Source: Hyphomicrobiales bacterium (GTDB lineage: Bacteria; Pseudomonadota; Alphaproteobacteria; Rhizobiales; Rhizobiaceae). Taken from it: 64,000 nucleotides of DNA. This document shows, piece after piece, positions 34,683 to 43,775 of this stretch. How positions within the stretch are numbered: the stretch's first letter is position 1; each line of letters begins with the position of its first letter. The notes under the pieces are model-generated. The model searched no databases. It had not been told where the DNA came from and worked only from the letters and a program-made list of their open reading frames with translations. The position numbers and the translations under genes were made by a program. The stretch lies in NCBI GenBank assembly GCA_900467185.1, contig UBPA01000003.1:248001-312000 (forward strand), given 5' to 3'.

Positions 34683-34706
34683 CCGGCCCGCGACACAGCG
34701 GGCCGG
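34683..34706. terminator. bidirectional terminator between cbtA and the glycoamylase-like gene
   Basis: CCGGCCCGC (34683-34691) and GCGGGCCGG (34698-34706) form a perfect 9-bp stem with a 6-nt loop between two convergent genes, 8 bp after the cbtA stop. Confidence 0.75.
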
Positions 34707-34721
34707 ATCGCCTGGAAAAAC

Positions 34722-36011
34722 CTACAGCCAGCCGCCGGTGAAACCGGCACGCTTCAGCCCGCGCCGGATCGGCGTCGATGACCGCAGGAGGTTCCAGAAG
34801 AAGCCGGTCCTGTGGTTCTCGATCATCATCAGCAGAATGCCTTGATCGAGCCCGATCCGCCGCGTGTTCATCCATCCTTCGGGGGAGCGCGCGGGAACGC
34901 TGGGATTGAAGCTGCCGATGAAGCCGTCTTCCTCGACCACACCCGGATAGGTCCCGAGCATATGGCGCGTTCCCGCCAGCGCAGCCGTCTCGTTGAACGG
35001 CAGGCAGGCAAGCGGCGCCCAGGGCGCAAGCGTGCCGTCATCAGGCCCGAAGGGCGCACCGCGCGCCGCGTAGCCCGAGAAATGCTGCTGGCGACCATCC
35101 CGCAGGCGGCGTGAGCGCTCCGGCCCGTCACACGCGGTCAGCCCCCAGCAATCCCTGCCGTAACCCGTAAAGGCCTCGGGGTTTCGCTCGGCGTAGTCGC
35201 GCTGCACTTCGATCGCAAGGCGGGTGTTCTCGAAATAGTCGCTGTCATGCTCGACCATCGCCGTATCGCGGATGCCGCGGAAGTCGATCCAGGCATGCGA
35301 GAACAGATGGATGAACAGCGGCCCGGCATAGAGGAACGGCTTGCCGAGCGCCTCCTTCCAGTCGCACTGGTTGCCGAAGGCGAGATAGCTCTTGGCCGGG
35401 ATCGGGTAGGACGGCGAGGACAAGGCGAGCGTGTAGAGAATGACCGCCTCGCTATATCCATGCCAGCGATAGGGAAGGAAACCGCTGCGCGGCTTCCAGC
35501 CGAGCGCCAGCGTGTCCTCCGCGTCCAGCGCCCAGGCCCAGTTGGCGCGGGCGTAAATCATTTCGGCGATATCGCGGATTTCCTTTTCCGCCGGCGTCGC
35601 CTCGGAGAAGTAGGCCCCGACGGTGATGGCGCCGGCGATCAGCAGCGCGCTGTCGATCAGCGAGATCTCGCTGCGCCACGCCCGCCGTCCGCTCTTCATC
35701 TCCAGAAAGTGGTAGTAGAGACCCTTGTAGCCGGTGGCCAGCGTGTCGCGGCTCTGCTCGCTGTCGCGCAGGAAACGCAGCGTCTTCAGCGCCCGCTCCG
35801 CCGCATCCGCACGGGACAGCCAGCCGCGCTCGACGCCGACGGGCAGCGCCGACAGGCCGAAGCCGGTTGCAGCGATGCTGGCCGGCGACCCTTCCTGCGA
35901 ACTGTCGGCAACGAGACCGGTTTCCGGATGCGTAAACCGCATGAAATACCGGAAGGCGCCCAGCTGAAATCGATCGATCAGCCCGGCGTCGGTCGTATCT
36001 TTGAAAAGCAT
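34722..36011 (-). CDS. glycoamylase-domain protein (possible beta-1,2-glucan-active GH144-like)
   Basis: The 429-residue protein is a full-length member of the putative glucoamylase family, an alpha/alpha-barrel also found at the C-terminus of cyclic beta-1,2-glucan synthases and related to GH144 endo-beta-1,2-glucanases. Landmarks are FRYFMRFTHPETGLVADSSQ near residue 20, SIAATGFGLSALPVGVERGW near 44, LIDSALLIAGAI near 121, WGLTACDGPE near 293, LAPWAPLACLPFNE near 335 and GSFNPSVPAR near 374, ending DQGILLMMIENHRTGFFW. I see no signal peptide, so it is probably cytosolic or exported by another route. ATG 36011 has GGAG 5 nt upstream. In a family that makes cyclic beta-1,2-glucan, turnover of that polymer is a reasonable guess. 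Confidence 0.82.
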   Translation of the reverse strand: MLFKDTTDAGLIDRFQLGAFRYFMRFTHPETGLVADSSQEGSPASIAATGFGLSALPVGVERGWLSRADAAERALKTLRFLRDSEQSRDTLATGYKGLYYHFLEMKSGRRAWRSEISLIDSALLIAGAITVGAYFSEATPAEKEIRDIAEMIYARANWAWALDAEDTLALGWKPRSGFLPYRWHGYSEAVILYTLALSSPSYPIPAKSYLAFGNQCDWKEALGKPFLYAGPLFIHLFSHAWIDFRGIRDTAMVEHDSDYFENTRLAIEVQRDYAERNPEAFTGYGRDCWGLTACDGPERSRRLRDGRQQHFSGYAARGAPFGPDDGTLAPWAPLACLPFNETAALAGTRHMLGTYPGVVEEDGFIGSFNPSVPARSPEGWMNTRRIGLDQGILLMMIENHRTGFFWNLLRSSTPIRRGLKRAGFTGGWL

Positions 36012-36170
36012 CGCAACTCCTGACGAGCGGTTACGCAAAGCGTGCCGTCTCTTGCGCTCAACATCTCTTGCACTCACCGAGTGTTGAAGCCATGCTGCCG
36101 CTTACCGGTCGCCGCCATCACCCGTTGTGTTAATGTTCGCCTCTACGGTGCGAAGCAGGGATTGGATGAC

Positions 36171-36989
36171 ATGATCTTGGCGGGAATTGCATTGCTGATG
36201 GGCCTTTCCGGCCAAGGGCTCCCCGATACCCCTTCCACAACCCAAGCGACGCACATAACGACCATCGCCGCACCCGGAGGTCGCGACGTGGATGTCGAGC
36301 TGGTGCTGGCCGTCGATATGTCGGGATCGATGGATCTGGAGGAGGCGCGCATCCAGCGGGCCGGCTATCTCGACGCGCTGCGCCACCGGGAGTTCATCGA
36401 CGCCGTTCGCGGCGGTTTGATCGGCGAGATCGCCATCAGCTATTTCGAGTGGGCCGGCAGCGTCAATGAAAGCTCGCGGGTGGACTGGCACCGGATCTCG
36501 AGCGCTGCGGACGCTGCTGCCTTTGCTGACGAAATCGCCGCCCGGCCCGTCACCACCCGCCGTGGCACCTCGATTTCCAATGCGCTGACCTATGCGACGG
36601 GCATGATCGACACCAATGCCTTCGACGGCCAGCGTCGCGTCATCGATGTGTCCGGGGATGGTCCCAACAATCTCGGCCCGCCGGTTCTGCCCGCGCGGGA
36701 CATGGCCGTGCGCAGCGGCATCATCGTCAACGGTCTTGCCATCATCATCCGCCCCACCGGTGTCGGCGTCCGGCTCGACCGCTATTACGGCGACTGCGTC
36801 ATCGGCGGCCCCGGCGCCTTCGTCTTGCCGATCCACACGCCGCAGGATTTCGCCGTCGCCATCCGTCAGAAGCTCGTGATGGAGGTCAGCGGACACCAGC
36901 CGCCGCTCCGCCCCATCCCCGTTGCAAATCCCGCGGCGGTGGATTGTCTGATCGGCGAAAAGCTTCGACCCGGCCTCTTCGACCGGTGA
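36171..36989 (+). CDS. DUF1194 von Willebrand factor A-like protein
   Basis: The 272-residue protein has an N-terminal hydrophobic segment (residues about 1-14, possible signal) and then a VWA domain with an intact MIDAS start, VLAVDMSGSMDLEEAR, at residues 45-60; GTSISNAL near 145 supplies the expected Thr/Ser and RVIDVSGDGPNN near 172 the Asp. This is the DUF1194 pattern. A metal-dependent protein-binding role outside the cytoplasm is likely, but the partner is unknown. The gene is divergent from the glycoamylase-like gene and its end is 6 bp from the opposing amine oxidase. Confidence 0.82.
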   Translation: MILAGIALLMGLSGQGLPDTPSTTQATHITTIAAPGGRDVDVELVLAVDMSGSMDLEEARIQRAGYLDALRHREFIDAVRGGLIGEIAISYFEWAGSVNESSRVDWHRISSAADAAAFADEIAARPVTTRRGTSISNALTYATGMIDTNAFDGQRRVIDVSGDGPNNLGPPVLPARDMAVRSGIIVNGLAIIIRPTGVGVRLDRYYGDCVIGGPGAFVLPIHTPQDFAVAIRQKLVMEVSGHQPPLRPIPVANPAAVDCLIGEKLRPGLFDR

Positions 36990-36995
36990 CCTGCG

Positions 36996-38297
36996 TCAGC
37001 GCGCCCGTTTGACGCTCGCTGCCGTCGCCGCGTCCTCGGTGGCCAGCGCATCCGCGATCCGCCCGGCGGCGAGCCGCCCGGCCACGATCGCCCCTTCGAT
37101 GTATGTCGGGAAGGACGGCGAAAGCTCGGAACTCGCAAAGGCGACACGGCCGGCGCCCTGCCGCAGAAGCGCCTCGGCATCGTGGGCGGCGACATCGATG
37201 ATCACATCGCTATAGCCGCCGCCGCTCCAGCGATCATCCGTCCAGTCGTGCAGGATCAATTCGAGAGGCTCCGGCGCGTCGGGGCCCAGCAGTTCACCCA
37301 TGTGCGCGCGCACCGTCTGCTCGATGAACGCCCTGCCCCGCGCCCGCCAGTCGAGCGCAAGCGGGCCGCCGACGAACACCACGAAGGCCGCATGCGAGGC
37401 ATCAAGGCTGACGTCGAAGGCGTAGAGCCCGCCGACATCCTCCCACGAGACACCGGAGGAAACGGACGGCGGCCAGAACCGTTCGCCGTAGCGCAGCAGG
37501 ATCTTGATCACGGCGCCGCTCCGCCAGCAGCCGAGTGCTTGCGCCAACGGCCCCGGCAGAGGCGGCTCCTGCACGATGTCGCGCGCAGGTACCGGCGGCA
37601 CGGCGACGAGCACATGCCGCGCGGTCAGCTGCCGTTCCACCGTCTCCACGACGACATGCTCCTCGCTCCTGCGGATGCGGGAGACAGGCGCGGACAGACA
37701 GACGTGCGGCCGCAGGCGCGCGGCCATGGCATCGGCCAGCGAGGCGGCGCTGTCCTTCAGGAAATACTGCAGCTCGGACACCTCGGCGGTGTTCCGACGG
37801 TCGCTGTCCACAAGATACCAGAAGGGGATGACTTCCGCCGGAAGGCACCAGAGCCCGTGCACCATGCTGAGGAAATCCCGCTTGGCCGCTGCCGGCACAT
37901 CCTGTCCGTCCAGCCAGTCGGCGATGGAGAGACCGGCGAGTGCGGGATCGGTCGGATCAGCCGCTTCCATCCTCGCATAGAGCGGATTGTCGCGGTACGA
38001 CGCACGTCTCGACGGTGTCGCCGACACGGTCGTCGCGGCACCTTTCCAGCGGCTCTCCACGATCTCCAGCCGTGCTGCCCGCACGAGCGCCATCACCTCC
38101 GGCATGTCATCGCACACGAACTGCCCGCCGGCGTCCCGCCGCGTCCCGTCCGATGTCTCGAAGGAGCGGACGCGCCCGCCAACCTCGGCACGGGCCTCGA
38201 GAACGATCACCGACAGGCCGCCATCCACCAGCGCCTGCGCGGCCGCCAGCCCCGTGAAGCCGGCACCGACCACGATCACATCCGCATCCCGTTCCAT
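36996..38297 (-). CDS. flavin-containing amine oxidase
   Basis: The 433-residue flavoprotein has the FAD-binding motif VIVVGAGFTGLAAAQAL at residues 7-23 followed by IVLEARAEVGGRVRSFET, the typical GGR motif of monoamine oxidases. FVCDDMPEVMALVRAA near 67 and the C-terminal FASSELSPSFPTYIEGAIVA motif near 390 (here SPSFPTYIEGA) complete the family. It oxidises a primary or secondary amine to the imine with hydrogen peroxide. Two starts are possible: 38297, preceded by GAGGGA at 5 nt, and 38315, six codons earlier; I prefer 38297. It follows the racemase and two permease genes on the same strand and may share their transcript. Confidence 0.85.
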   Translation of the reverse strand: MERDADVIVVGAGFTGLAAAQALVDGGLSVIVLEARAEVGGRVRSFETSDGTRRDAGGQFVCDDMPEVMALVRAARLEIVESRWKGAATTVSATPSRRASYRDNPLYARMEAADPTDPALAGLSIADWLDGQDVPAAAKRDFLSMVHGLWCLPAEVIPFWYLVDSDRRNTAEVSELQYFLKDSAASLADAMAARLRPHVCLSAPVSRIRRSEEHVVVETVERQLTARHVLVAVPPVPARDIVQEPPLPGPLAQALGCWRSGAVIKILLRYGERFWPPSVSSGVSWEDVGGLYAFDVSLDASHAAFVVFVGGPLALDWRARGRAFIEQTVRAHMGELLGPDAPEPLELILHDWTDDRWSGGGYSDVIIDVAAHDAEALLRQGAGRVAFASSELSPSFPTYIEGAIVAGRLAAGRIADALATEDAATAASVKRAR

Positions 38298-38427
38298 GCC
38301 GTCCCTCTTTTTCATCTCAGGACCACAGGTCCGGTCCTTCGATCGGACAATATAGAAAGAACGGCGTGAAAGGATATGCGGTGCGCGGGTTTGTCGGATG
38401 GAGCTTGGATTTTGGAGAGTGCGCGGA

Positions 38428-39168
38428 TCAGGCAGAGGCGGCCGGTGCGAAACCGCTGAGCATGCCGGCATACGGCTTGGCCAGGGGCGCAGCGTAAGAG
38501 CCACGCTTGCTGGTCGTCAGCCGCTGGGCGATCAGCGCCTCGGCCTGCTTGACGGCCGCGGAGACGCCATCGACCACCGGCACGTGGTAGATGGATTGCA
38601 GCTCGTAGGCGAGATCCGCCATTCCCGCACAGCCGAGCACGATGGCCTCCGCGCCGTCTTCGGCAAGCGCCCGTTCGATCTGGTGACGAAGCTTGTCGAG
38701 CGCGCCCGATCCCTCTTTTTCCAGGTCGAGCACGGGAACGTCGGCGGCACGAACCTTGGCCCGCCCGCCGAAGCCATAGTGGCGCGTCAGATTTTCGAGC
38801 AGCACGCGGGACCGTTCCAGCGTCGTGACGACGGTGAAGCGTTGCGCGAGGAAGCCGGCCGTCACCAATGCGCTTTCACAGAGCCCGAGCACCGGAATGG
38901 AGGCGAGCGACCGCGCGGCATCGAGCCCCGTATCGTCGAAACAGGCGATCACGGCAGCTTGCGCGCCCGCCGCCTCGCCCGCCCGGATCGCATCGAGCAG
39001 GCCCGGCAGCGCGAGCGCCCCGTCATAATGCCCCTCGATCGAGGCGGGCCCCATGGCGGCGGTGGCGGCGATGATCTCCGTGCCGGAGGCGGCGACGAGA
39101 CGCGCGGCCTCCGCTGCCTTTTCGGTCATGGAGACGGTGGTGTTCGGATTGACGACGAGAATGCGCAT
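38428..39168 (-). CDS. Asp/Glu/hydantoin racemase-family protein
   Basis: The 246-residue protein begins MRILVVNPNTTVSMTEKA, the signature of hydantoin racemases and related Asp/Glu racemase enzymes. The two catalytic cysteines are in AVIACFDDTGLDAAR near residue 75 and IVLGCAGMADLAYEL near 182. Such enzymes racemise 5-substituted hydantoins, or in allantoin-type pathways allantoin. It sits 8 bp downstream of a PotC-like permease gene on the same strand, which suggests that the transported compound is its substrate or leads to it. Confidence 0.88.
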   Translation of the reverse strand: MRILVVNPNTTVSMTEKAAEAARLVAASGTEIIAATAAMGPASIEGHYDGALALPGLLDAIRAGEAAGAQAAVIACFDDTGLDAARSLASIPVLGLCESALVTAGFLAQRFTVVTTLERSRVLLENLTRHYGFGGRAKVRAADVPVLDLEKEGSGALDKLRHQIERALAEDGAEAIVLGCAGMADLAYELQSIYHVPVVDGVSAAVKQAEALIAQRLTTSKRGSYAAPLAKPYAGMLSGFAPAASA

Positions 39169-39176
39169 GCGAGGGA

Positions 39177-39998
39177 TCAGACCAGCTTGGCCTGCTTGCG
39201 GCCGAGCATGAGGATGATGCCGAGCGCCAGCAGAATGACGGTGAAGGAAAAGACGGTGGTGACGGTGCCGAGCGCGTAGAGCACCGGCGTGGTGACGTTG
39301 GTGGTCATGCCGTAGATTTCGAGCGGCAGCGTGTTGTAGGTGCCCGATGTCATCAGCGTGCGGGCGAACTCGTCATAGGAGAGCGTAAAGCCGAAAAGGC
39401 CGACGCCGATCAGGCTCGGCGCGATCATCGGCAGCACGACATGCCGGAAAGTCTGCCAAGAGCTGGCCCCGAGGTCGCGCGCCGCCTCCTCATAGGCCGG
39501 CGAGAACCGGTTGAACACGGCGAACATGATGAGCACGCCGAAGGGCAGCGTCCAGGTGAGATGTGCGCCGAAGGCCGAGGAGTACCAGGCGGGCTTCAGC
39601 CCGAACTGCTGGAAGACGACCCCGATCCCGAGCGAGATGATGATGGAGGGCACCACGAGGCTGGCGACCGTCAGGTAGAACAGCGTGGTCGAGCCGCGGA
39701 ATTTGCGTCGGAAGGCCAGGCCCGCCAGCAGCGACACGAGCACGTTGACGATCATCACCATGATGCCGAGCGAGAAGGACCGCCGGAACGACGCCCCGAA
39801 ATTGCCGACCGCCTGCTGCTCGAACAGATTGTAGAACCAGCGCAGCGACACGCCGTTCATGGGGAAGGTCAACCCGCCGTTCGGCCCCTGGAAGGACAGG
39901 ATGAGGACCGCCGACAGCGGGCCGTAGAGGAAGAGCACGAACAGCGCGAAGAACGCGGCGAGCACGTAGAATTCGAAGGTGCGTTTTTCGTGGCTCAT
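39177..39998 (-). CDS. ABC transporter permease, PotC-like
   Basis: The 273-residue inner-membrane protein has six hydrophobic helices, with the EAA loop YEEAARDLGASSWQTFRHVV near residue 170, and belongs to the PotC group. AGGAG precedes ATG 39998, which lies 1 nt after the stop codon of the PotB-like gene. It ends 8 bp before the racemase gene. The substrate is probably a nitrogenous compound linked to that racemase. Confidence 0.9.
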   Translation of the reverse strand: MSHEKRTFEFYVLAAFFALFVLFLYGPLSAVLILSFQGPNGGLTFPMNGVSLRWFYNLFEQQAVGNFGASFRRSFSLGIMVMIVNVLVSLLAGLAFRRKFRGSTTLFYLTVASLVVPSIIISLGIGVVFQQFGLKPAWYSSAFGAHLTWTLPFGVLIMFAVFNRFSPAYEEAARDLGASSWQTFRHVVLPMIAPSLIGVGLFGFTLSYDEFARTLMTSGTYNTLPLEIYGMTTNVTTPVLYALGTVTTVFSFTVILLALGIILMLGRKQAKLV

Positions 39999-39999
39999 G

Positions 40000-40920
40000 T
40001 CACAGCTCCTTGCGGATATCGACGACGCGCAGGATCGCGGCCACCATCAGCAGCACGACGATCAGCAGCACGACGGCATTGGCGGCGGCGGCCGGATATT
40101 GCAGCAGCGACATCTGGTTGCGCATCATCAGCGCCACCGACGCACTCTGCCCCCCGGACATGACCTGCACGGTCGAGAAATCCGCCATGACCAGAGTGAC
40201 GACGAAGATCGAGCCGATGGCGATGCCGGGCTTGGCGAGCGGAATGATGACGTTCCAGAGGATCTGCCAGCCGGTAGCGCCCGCATCGCGCGCCGCTTCG
40301 ATCAAAGATTTGTCGATCCGCATCAGCGTGTTGAAGATCGGCGTGACCATGAACAGCGTGTTCAGATGCACCATGGCAAGAATGACGGCGAACTCCGAAT
40401 AGAGCAGCCATTCGATGGGCGCGGGAATGATCCCCATCTCGATCAGCGTCGAATTCACCAGCCCGTTGCGCCCGAGAACCGGGATCCACGAGATCATGCG
40501 GATGATGTTGGAGGTCAGGAAGGGCACGGTGCAGACGAGGAACAGCACCATCTGCATGGTCGTCGTGCGGATGTGAAAGGCAAGGAAATAGGCGACCCAG
40601 AAGCCGATGAAGGTCGTGAGCGCCCAGACGACGACCGTGTATTTCAGGGTGTTCAGATAGGTCTTCCAGGTGACCCAGGACCCCAGCGTTTCCTCGTAGT
40701 TCAGGGTGAGAAAATCGGGATAGAGCCCCGCGAAATCGTAATCCCAGAAACTGACAACGAGAATCATGAGGATCGGCAGCAGGAAGAAGAAGCCGAGAAT
40801 GGCGATCAGCGGCGCCGACTGCAGGTAGGATATAGCCCGCGGCGGGAGGCGGAAGGATTTCGGAATGCGCACCCGCGCATCCGGCGCCGGTGTCGGCTTG
40901 CTTGCAGCGGTGGTCGCCAT
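40000..40920 (-). CDS. ABC transporter permease, PotB-like
   Basis: The 306-residue protein has about six membrane helices; LQSAPLIAILGFFFLLPILM (residues about 33-52) is the first, and LIEAARDAGATGWQILWNVI near 207 is the EAA loop. It is the first gene of the transporter unit visible here. In homologous operons a binding protein and an ATPase normally stand upstream, but the upstream neighbour is a palindromic repeat and then hisS, so those subunits must be encoded elsewhere or were lost. Confidence 0.9.
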   Translation of the reverse strand: MATTAASKPTPAPDARVRIPKSFRLPPRAISYLQSAPLIAILGFFFLLPILMILVVSFWDYDFAGLYPDFLTLNYEETLGSWVTWKTYLNTLKYTVVVWALTTFIGFWVAYFLAFHIRTTTMQMVLFLVCTVPFLTSNIIRMISWIPVLGRNGLVNSTLIEMGIIPAPIEWLLYSEFAVILAMVHLNTLFMVTPIFNTLMRIDKSLIEAARDAGATGWQILWNVIIPLAKPGIAIGSIFVVTLVMADFSTVQVMSGGQSASVALMMRNQMSLLQYPAAAANAVVLLIVVLLMVAAILRVVDIRKEL

Positions 40921-40970
40921 AGTGCGGTCGTCTCCGTTGAGGACTCAAGCTCAGCGGAGTGAGAAGGCTG

Positions 40971-41107
40971 CCCCTCATCCGCCTGCAGGCACCTTCTCCC
41001 CGCCTGCGGGGAGAAGGAAGGTTGTGGCGATCCGCCCGCCTCTATCGAAAGGTAAAGCGAGGCACGTCCCCTCTCCCCGCAAGCGGGGAGAGGGTTAGGG
41101 TGAGGGG
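40971..41107. repeat. composite palindromic intergenic repeat
   Basis: The unit starts CCCCTCA and ends TGAGGGG. It contains two inner palindromes, CCTTCTCCCCGCCTGC-GGGGAGAAGG and CCCCTCTCCCCGC-AAGCGGGGAGAGGG. Repeats of this cctctccccg type are common between genes in Rhizobiaceae and other alphaproteobacteria and behave like small non-autonomous elements. It lies between the hisS stop and the orphan permease operon. Confidence 0.85.
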
Positions 41108-41139
41108 CTGCGAGGTTGACGATATCAAAGACACGTCCG

Positions 41140-42744
41140 TCAGCCTGCCGCCCGGTCGCGGTCCTGCCTCTGGGCGTCCAGCATCTCGCGGACTTTTTCC
41201 ACCAGTTCGGCTTCGGGCACGGAGACCTGCGCCACGCGGGCTTCGCGCCAGGTGGCGTTGTCCTCGATCTCGCCGGAGAGGCGCTTGCCCTCGATCAGGT
41301 CCTTGATCTGCACGAGGCCCTGTTCGCGCTCGTCGCCGCCCTGGATGATGGCCAGCGGCGCACTTCTGCGGTCGGCATATTTCAGCTGGTCGCCGAAGTT
41401 CTTCTTGTTGCCCTGGTACATTTCGGCGCGGATGCCGGCATGGCGCAGCGCCTGGGTGAAGCGCTGGTAGCGGCCGAGCGCTTCGATGTCGCGATCCATG
41501 ACGCAGACGACGACCGGGGCGAGAACCTCGTCGTCGCCCAGCTTGCCGAGGTTCTTCAGCGCCGTCATCAGGCGGGAGACGCCGATGGAAAAGCCGGTGG
41601 CGGGCACGGGCTGGCCCATGAAGCGGGAAACGAGGCCATCATAGCGACCACCGCCGCCGACCGAGCCGAAGACGACGCTTTCGCCCTTCTCGTTGGTGAC
41701 GGGAAAGGTCAGTTCGGCTTCGAAGACGGGGCCGGTGTAGTATTCGAGGCCTCGGACGACGGAAGGATCTATCCTGATCCTGTCGGACCCATAACCTGAA
41801 GCTAAAGACATCGATTGAATAATTGCAAGGTCTTTGAACCCTTCAAGTATCAAGTTATTCGACAGGAGAGCATTTGCATTAAAATCATGAGCTTCAAACT
41901 CAGCGGATACTTTAATGCGAAACGAATCTTCGTTCCCGAATTTTATATAGCTCCCGCCTGATGACGGATCAAGTCTGCTATCTTGAGTGATTTCCATTCC
42001 GAAAAACGCCACAACCAAGGCAACTTGCTTCCTGTCAAGGCCTGCGCCTTTTGTGAAATCGCCACTTTCATCTTTGCGACCAGATCCGAGCAACAGCTCG
42101 ACACCCTGAACGCCAAATTTATCCATCTTATCAATTGCCCGTAGCACAGTCAGCCGCCGACCCGCATTCTCCTCACCGCCAAGGCCGATGGCTTCGAGCA
42201 ACCCATCCAGAACCTTCCGATTATTCACCCGGATCACATAGTCCCCGCGCGCGATCCCCAGCGCCTCCATCGTATCCGCCATCATCATGCACATTTCGGC
42301 ATCGGCCTGCACGCCGGCGGCGCCCACGGTGTCGGCGTCGAACTGCATGAACTGGCGGAAGCGGCCGGGGCCGGGTTTTTCGTTGCGGAAGACCCAGCCG
42401 GCGCGGAAGGTGCGGTAGGGCAGCTGGATCTCGTTGAAATTCTCCGCGACGTGGCGGGCGAGCGGCGCGGTGAGATCGTAGCGCAGCGACATCCACTGAT
42501 CGTCGTCGTCCTTCAGCGAGAAGACGCCCTCGTTCGGGCGGTCGCTGTCGGGCAGGAACTTGCCGAGTGCGTCGGTATATTCGAACAGCGGCGTTTCCAC
42601 GGGATCGAAGCCGTAACGCTCGTAGACCTCGCGGATTTTCGCGACCATGCCATCGACGGCGCGGATGTCGGCGGCAGAGCGATCGACGAAGCCGCGCGGC
42701 AGGCGGGCCTTGAGCTTCTGAGGCTTCTTCTTCTTGTCGTTCAT
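41140..42744 (-). CDS. hisS: histidyl-tRNA synthetase
   Basis: The 534-residue class II synthetase charges tRNA-His. Motif 2, [20 protein letters not shown], is near residue 112; the histidine-binding HisA loop [14 protein letters not shown] is near 329 and [13 protein letters not shown] near 357. The C-terminal anticodon-binding domain follows. The gene is complete and in frame. A segment of roughly 41,760-42,120 (residues about 209-328, the insertion region between motif 2 and the HisA loop) has about 45% GC by hand count, far below the 60-70% on both sides, and uses codons such as ATA, AGG, TTA and TTG that are scarce in neighbouring genes. This looks like an imported patch in an otherwise native gene. 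Confidence 0.95.
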   Translation of the reverse strand: MNDKKKKPQKLKARLPRGFVDRSAADIRAVDGMVAKIREVYERYGFDPVETPLFEYTDALGKFLPDSDRPNEGVFSLKDDDDQWMSLRYDLTAPLARHVAENFNEIQLPYRTFRAGWVFRNEKPGPGRFRQFMQFDADTVGAAGVQADAEMCMMMADTMEALGIARGDYVIRVNNRKVLDGLLEAIGLGGEENAGRRLTVLRAIDKMDKFGVQGVELLLGSGRKDESGDFTKGAGLDRKQVALVVAFFGMEITQDSRLDPSSGGSYIKFGNEDSFRIKVSAEFEAHDFNANALLSNNLILEGFKDLAIIQSMSLASGYGSDRIRIDPSVVRGLEYYTGPVFEAELTFPVTNEKGESVVFGSVGGGGRYDGLVSRFMGQPVPATGFSIGVSRLMTALKNLGKLGDDEVLAPVVVCVMDRDIEALGRYQRFTQALRHAGIRAEMYQGNKKNFGDQLKYADRRSAPLAIIQGGDEREQGLVQIKDLIEGKRLSGEIEDNATWREARVAQVSVPEAELVEKVREMLDAQRQDRDRAAG

Positions 42745-42910
42745 GGCGTCTCGACCGTCTCGTTTGCGGCTGGAAGGGCTGGTTCACTGGCGTGGCGCCT
42801 TCCCTATCCGATCGCAGCCATAGCGGCAAGGCTGGCGGCAAGGCTGTACGGGCGCAACGGCACGGCGCGAGCGGGCTTCCCTTCGCGCGGATCCTGCTTA
42901 TGTTGGGAGC

Positions 42911-43267
42911 ATGCGCGCTTTCATCCTCGCCCTCGCCGTGCTCTGCGCCATCCTGTCGGGATGGACCTCTGCCGTTGCGCAGGCACACGGGCTGGCGCAT
43001 CGGGACGGCCTCGCCGTCGCCCATGCCGCGCATGGAGATGTGCACCGCCCTTCCGACGCGTCCGACTGCGCCGGCGGCTGCCCTCATCCGGCAAAGGGCG
43101 CGCATCCGATGCTCTGCTCGGCCTGTTTCGCGCTGGAGGTCGCCGCCGGCGATCTCGGCCGGCTGCCGGTCCCGGTGCAGCGCCTGCGGCCGGCGGTGGA
43201 GCGTCCCCTCATCGCCTCCGCCCCGCAACCGGCCGCGCCGCCGCCCAGAGGCGGTCTTTCGAGCTGA
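42911..43267 (+). CDS. small exported cysteine-rich protein, DUF2946-like
   Basis: The 118-residue protein has a signal peptide (FILALAVLCAILSGWTSAVA, about residues 4-23) and a short mature part with histidines (AHGLAHRDGLAVAHAAHGDVH) and four cysteines in DCAGGCPHP and MLCSACFALE, a plausible metal site. By size and pattern it resembles the DUF2946 proteins found beside copper-related genes. It is 32 bp upstream of the DUF305 gene in the same direction and divergent from hisS. Its start has GGGAG upstream. Confidence 0.65.
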   Translation: MRAFILALAVLCAILSGWTSAVAQAHGLAHRDGLAVAHAAHGDVHRPSDASDCAGGCPHPAKGAHPMLCSACFALEVAAGDLGRLPVPVQRLRPAVERPLIASAPQPAAPPPRGGLSS

Positions 43268-43299
43268 TCACGTTCATCATCATTTCGAAAGGACAGACC

Positions 43300-43698
43300 A
43301 TGTTTCGACACACGGCCGCATGCGCCGCCACCCTCGCCCTTATCTCGCTCGCGACCCCGTTCGCTGTGGCGCAGGACGCGGCCAAACCCATGGATCACAG
43401 CCAGATGACCCATGAGAGCATGACGAAGCCCAAGGGCGACCAGGGACCATCGAGCCAGGCCTTTGCGAAGGCCAATGCCCGGATGCACGAGGGCATGGCC
43501 ATCACCTTCACCGGCAAGGCCGACGTGGACTTCGCCAAGGGCATGATCGCGCATCATCAGGGCGCGATCGACATGGCGAAGGTGGAGCTCGAATTCGGCA
43601 CCGACCCGAACCTGCGCGCGCTGGCGCAGGAGGTGATCGCGGCGCAGGAAACCGAGATCACCCGCATGAAGGACTGGCTCGCCAAGAACGGCGGCTGA
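43300..43698 (+). CDS. DUF305 metal-binding periplasmic protein
   Basis: The 132-residue protein starts with a signal peptide (AATLALISLATPFAVAQDA, about residues 8-26) and carries a DUF305 domain. It is rich in Met and His: MDHSQMTHESM after the signal, then MHEGMAITFTGKADVDFAKG and MIAHHQGAIDMAKVELEFG. DUF305 proteins often accompany copper resistance genes and bind copper. AAAGGAC precedes ATG 43300. With the preceding cysteine-rich protein and the following small membrane protein it forms a probable three-gene unit. Confidence 0.88.
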   Translation: MFRHTAACAATLALISLATPFAVAQDAAKPMDHSQMTHESMTKPKGDQGPSSQAFAKANARMHEGMAITFTGKADVDFAKGMIAHHQGAIDMAKVELEFGTDPNLRALAQEVIAAQETEITRMKDWLAKNGG

Positions 43699-43775
43699 GG
43701 CCTGAAACATAGAGGCGTGGGGCGGACCAAGGCTTGCCCCACGCTGCACGGCGAGACGGTTTGGAGGAGAAGACT

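Noticed and set aside
40965-41110. The palindromic repeat region considered as a CRISPR-like or terminator array
   Set aside because: There are only two palindromes of different sequence without regular spacers; it fits a known type of intergenic repeat better.
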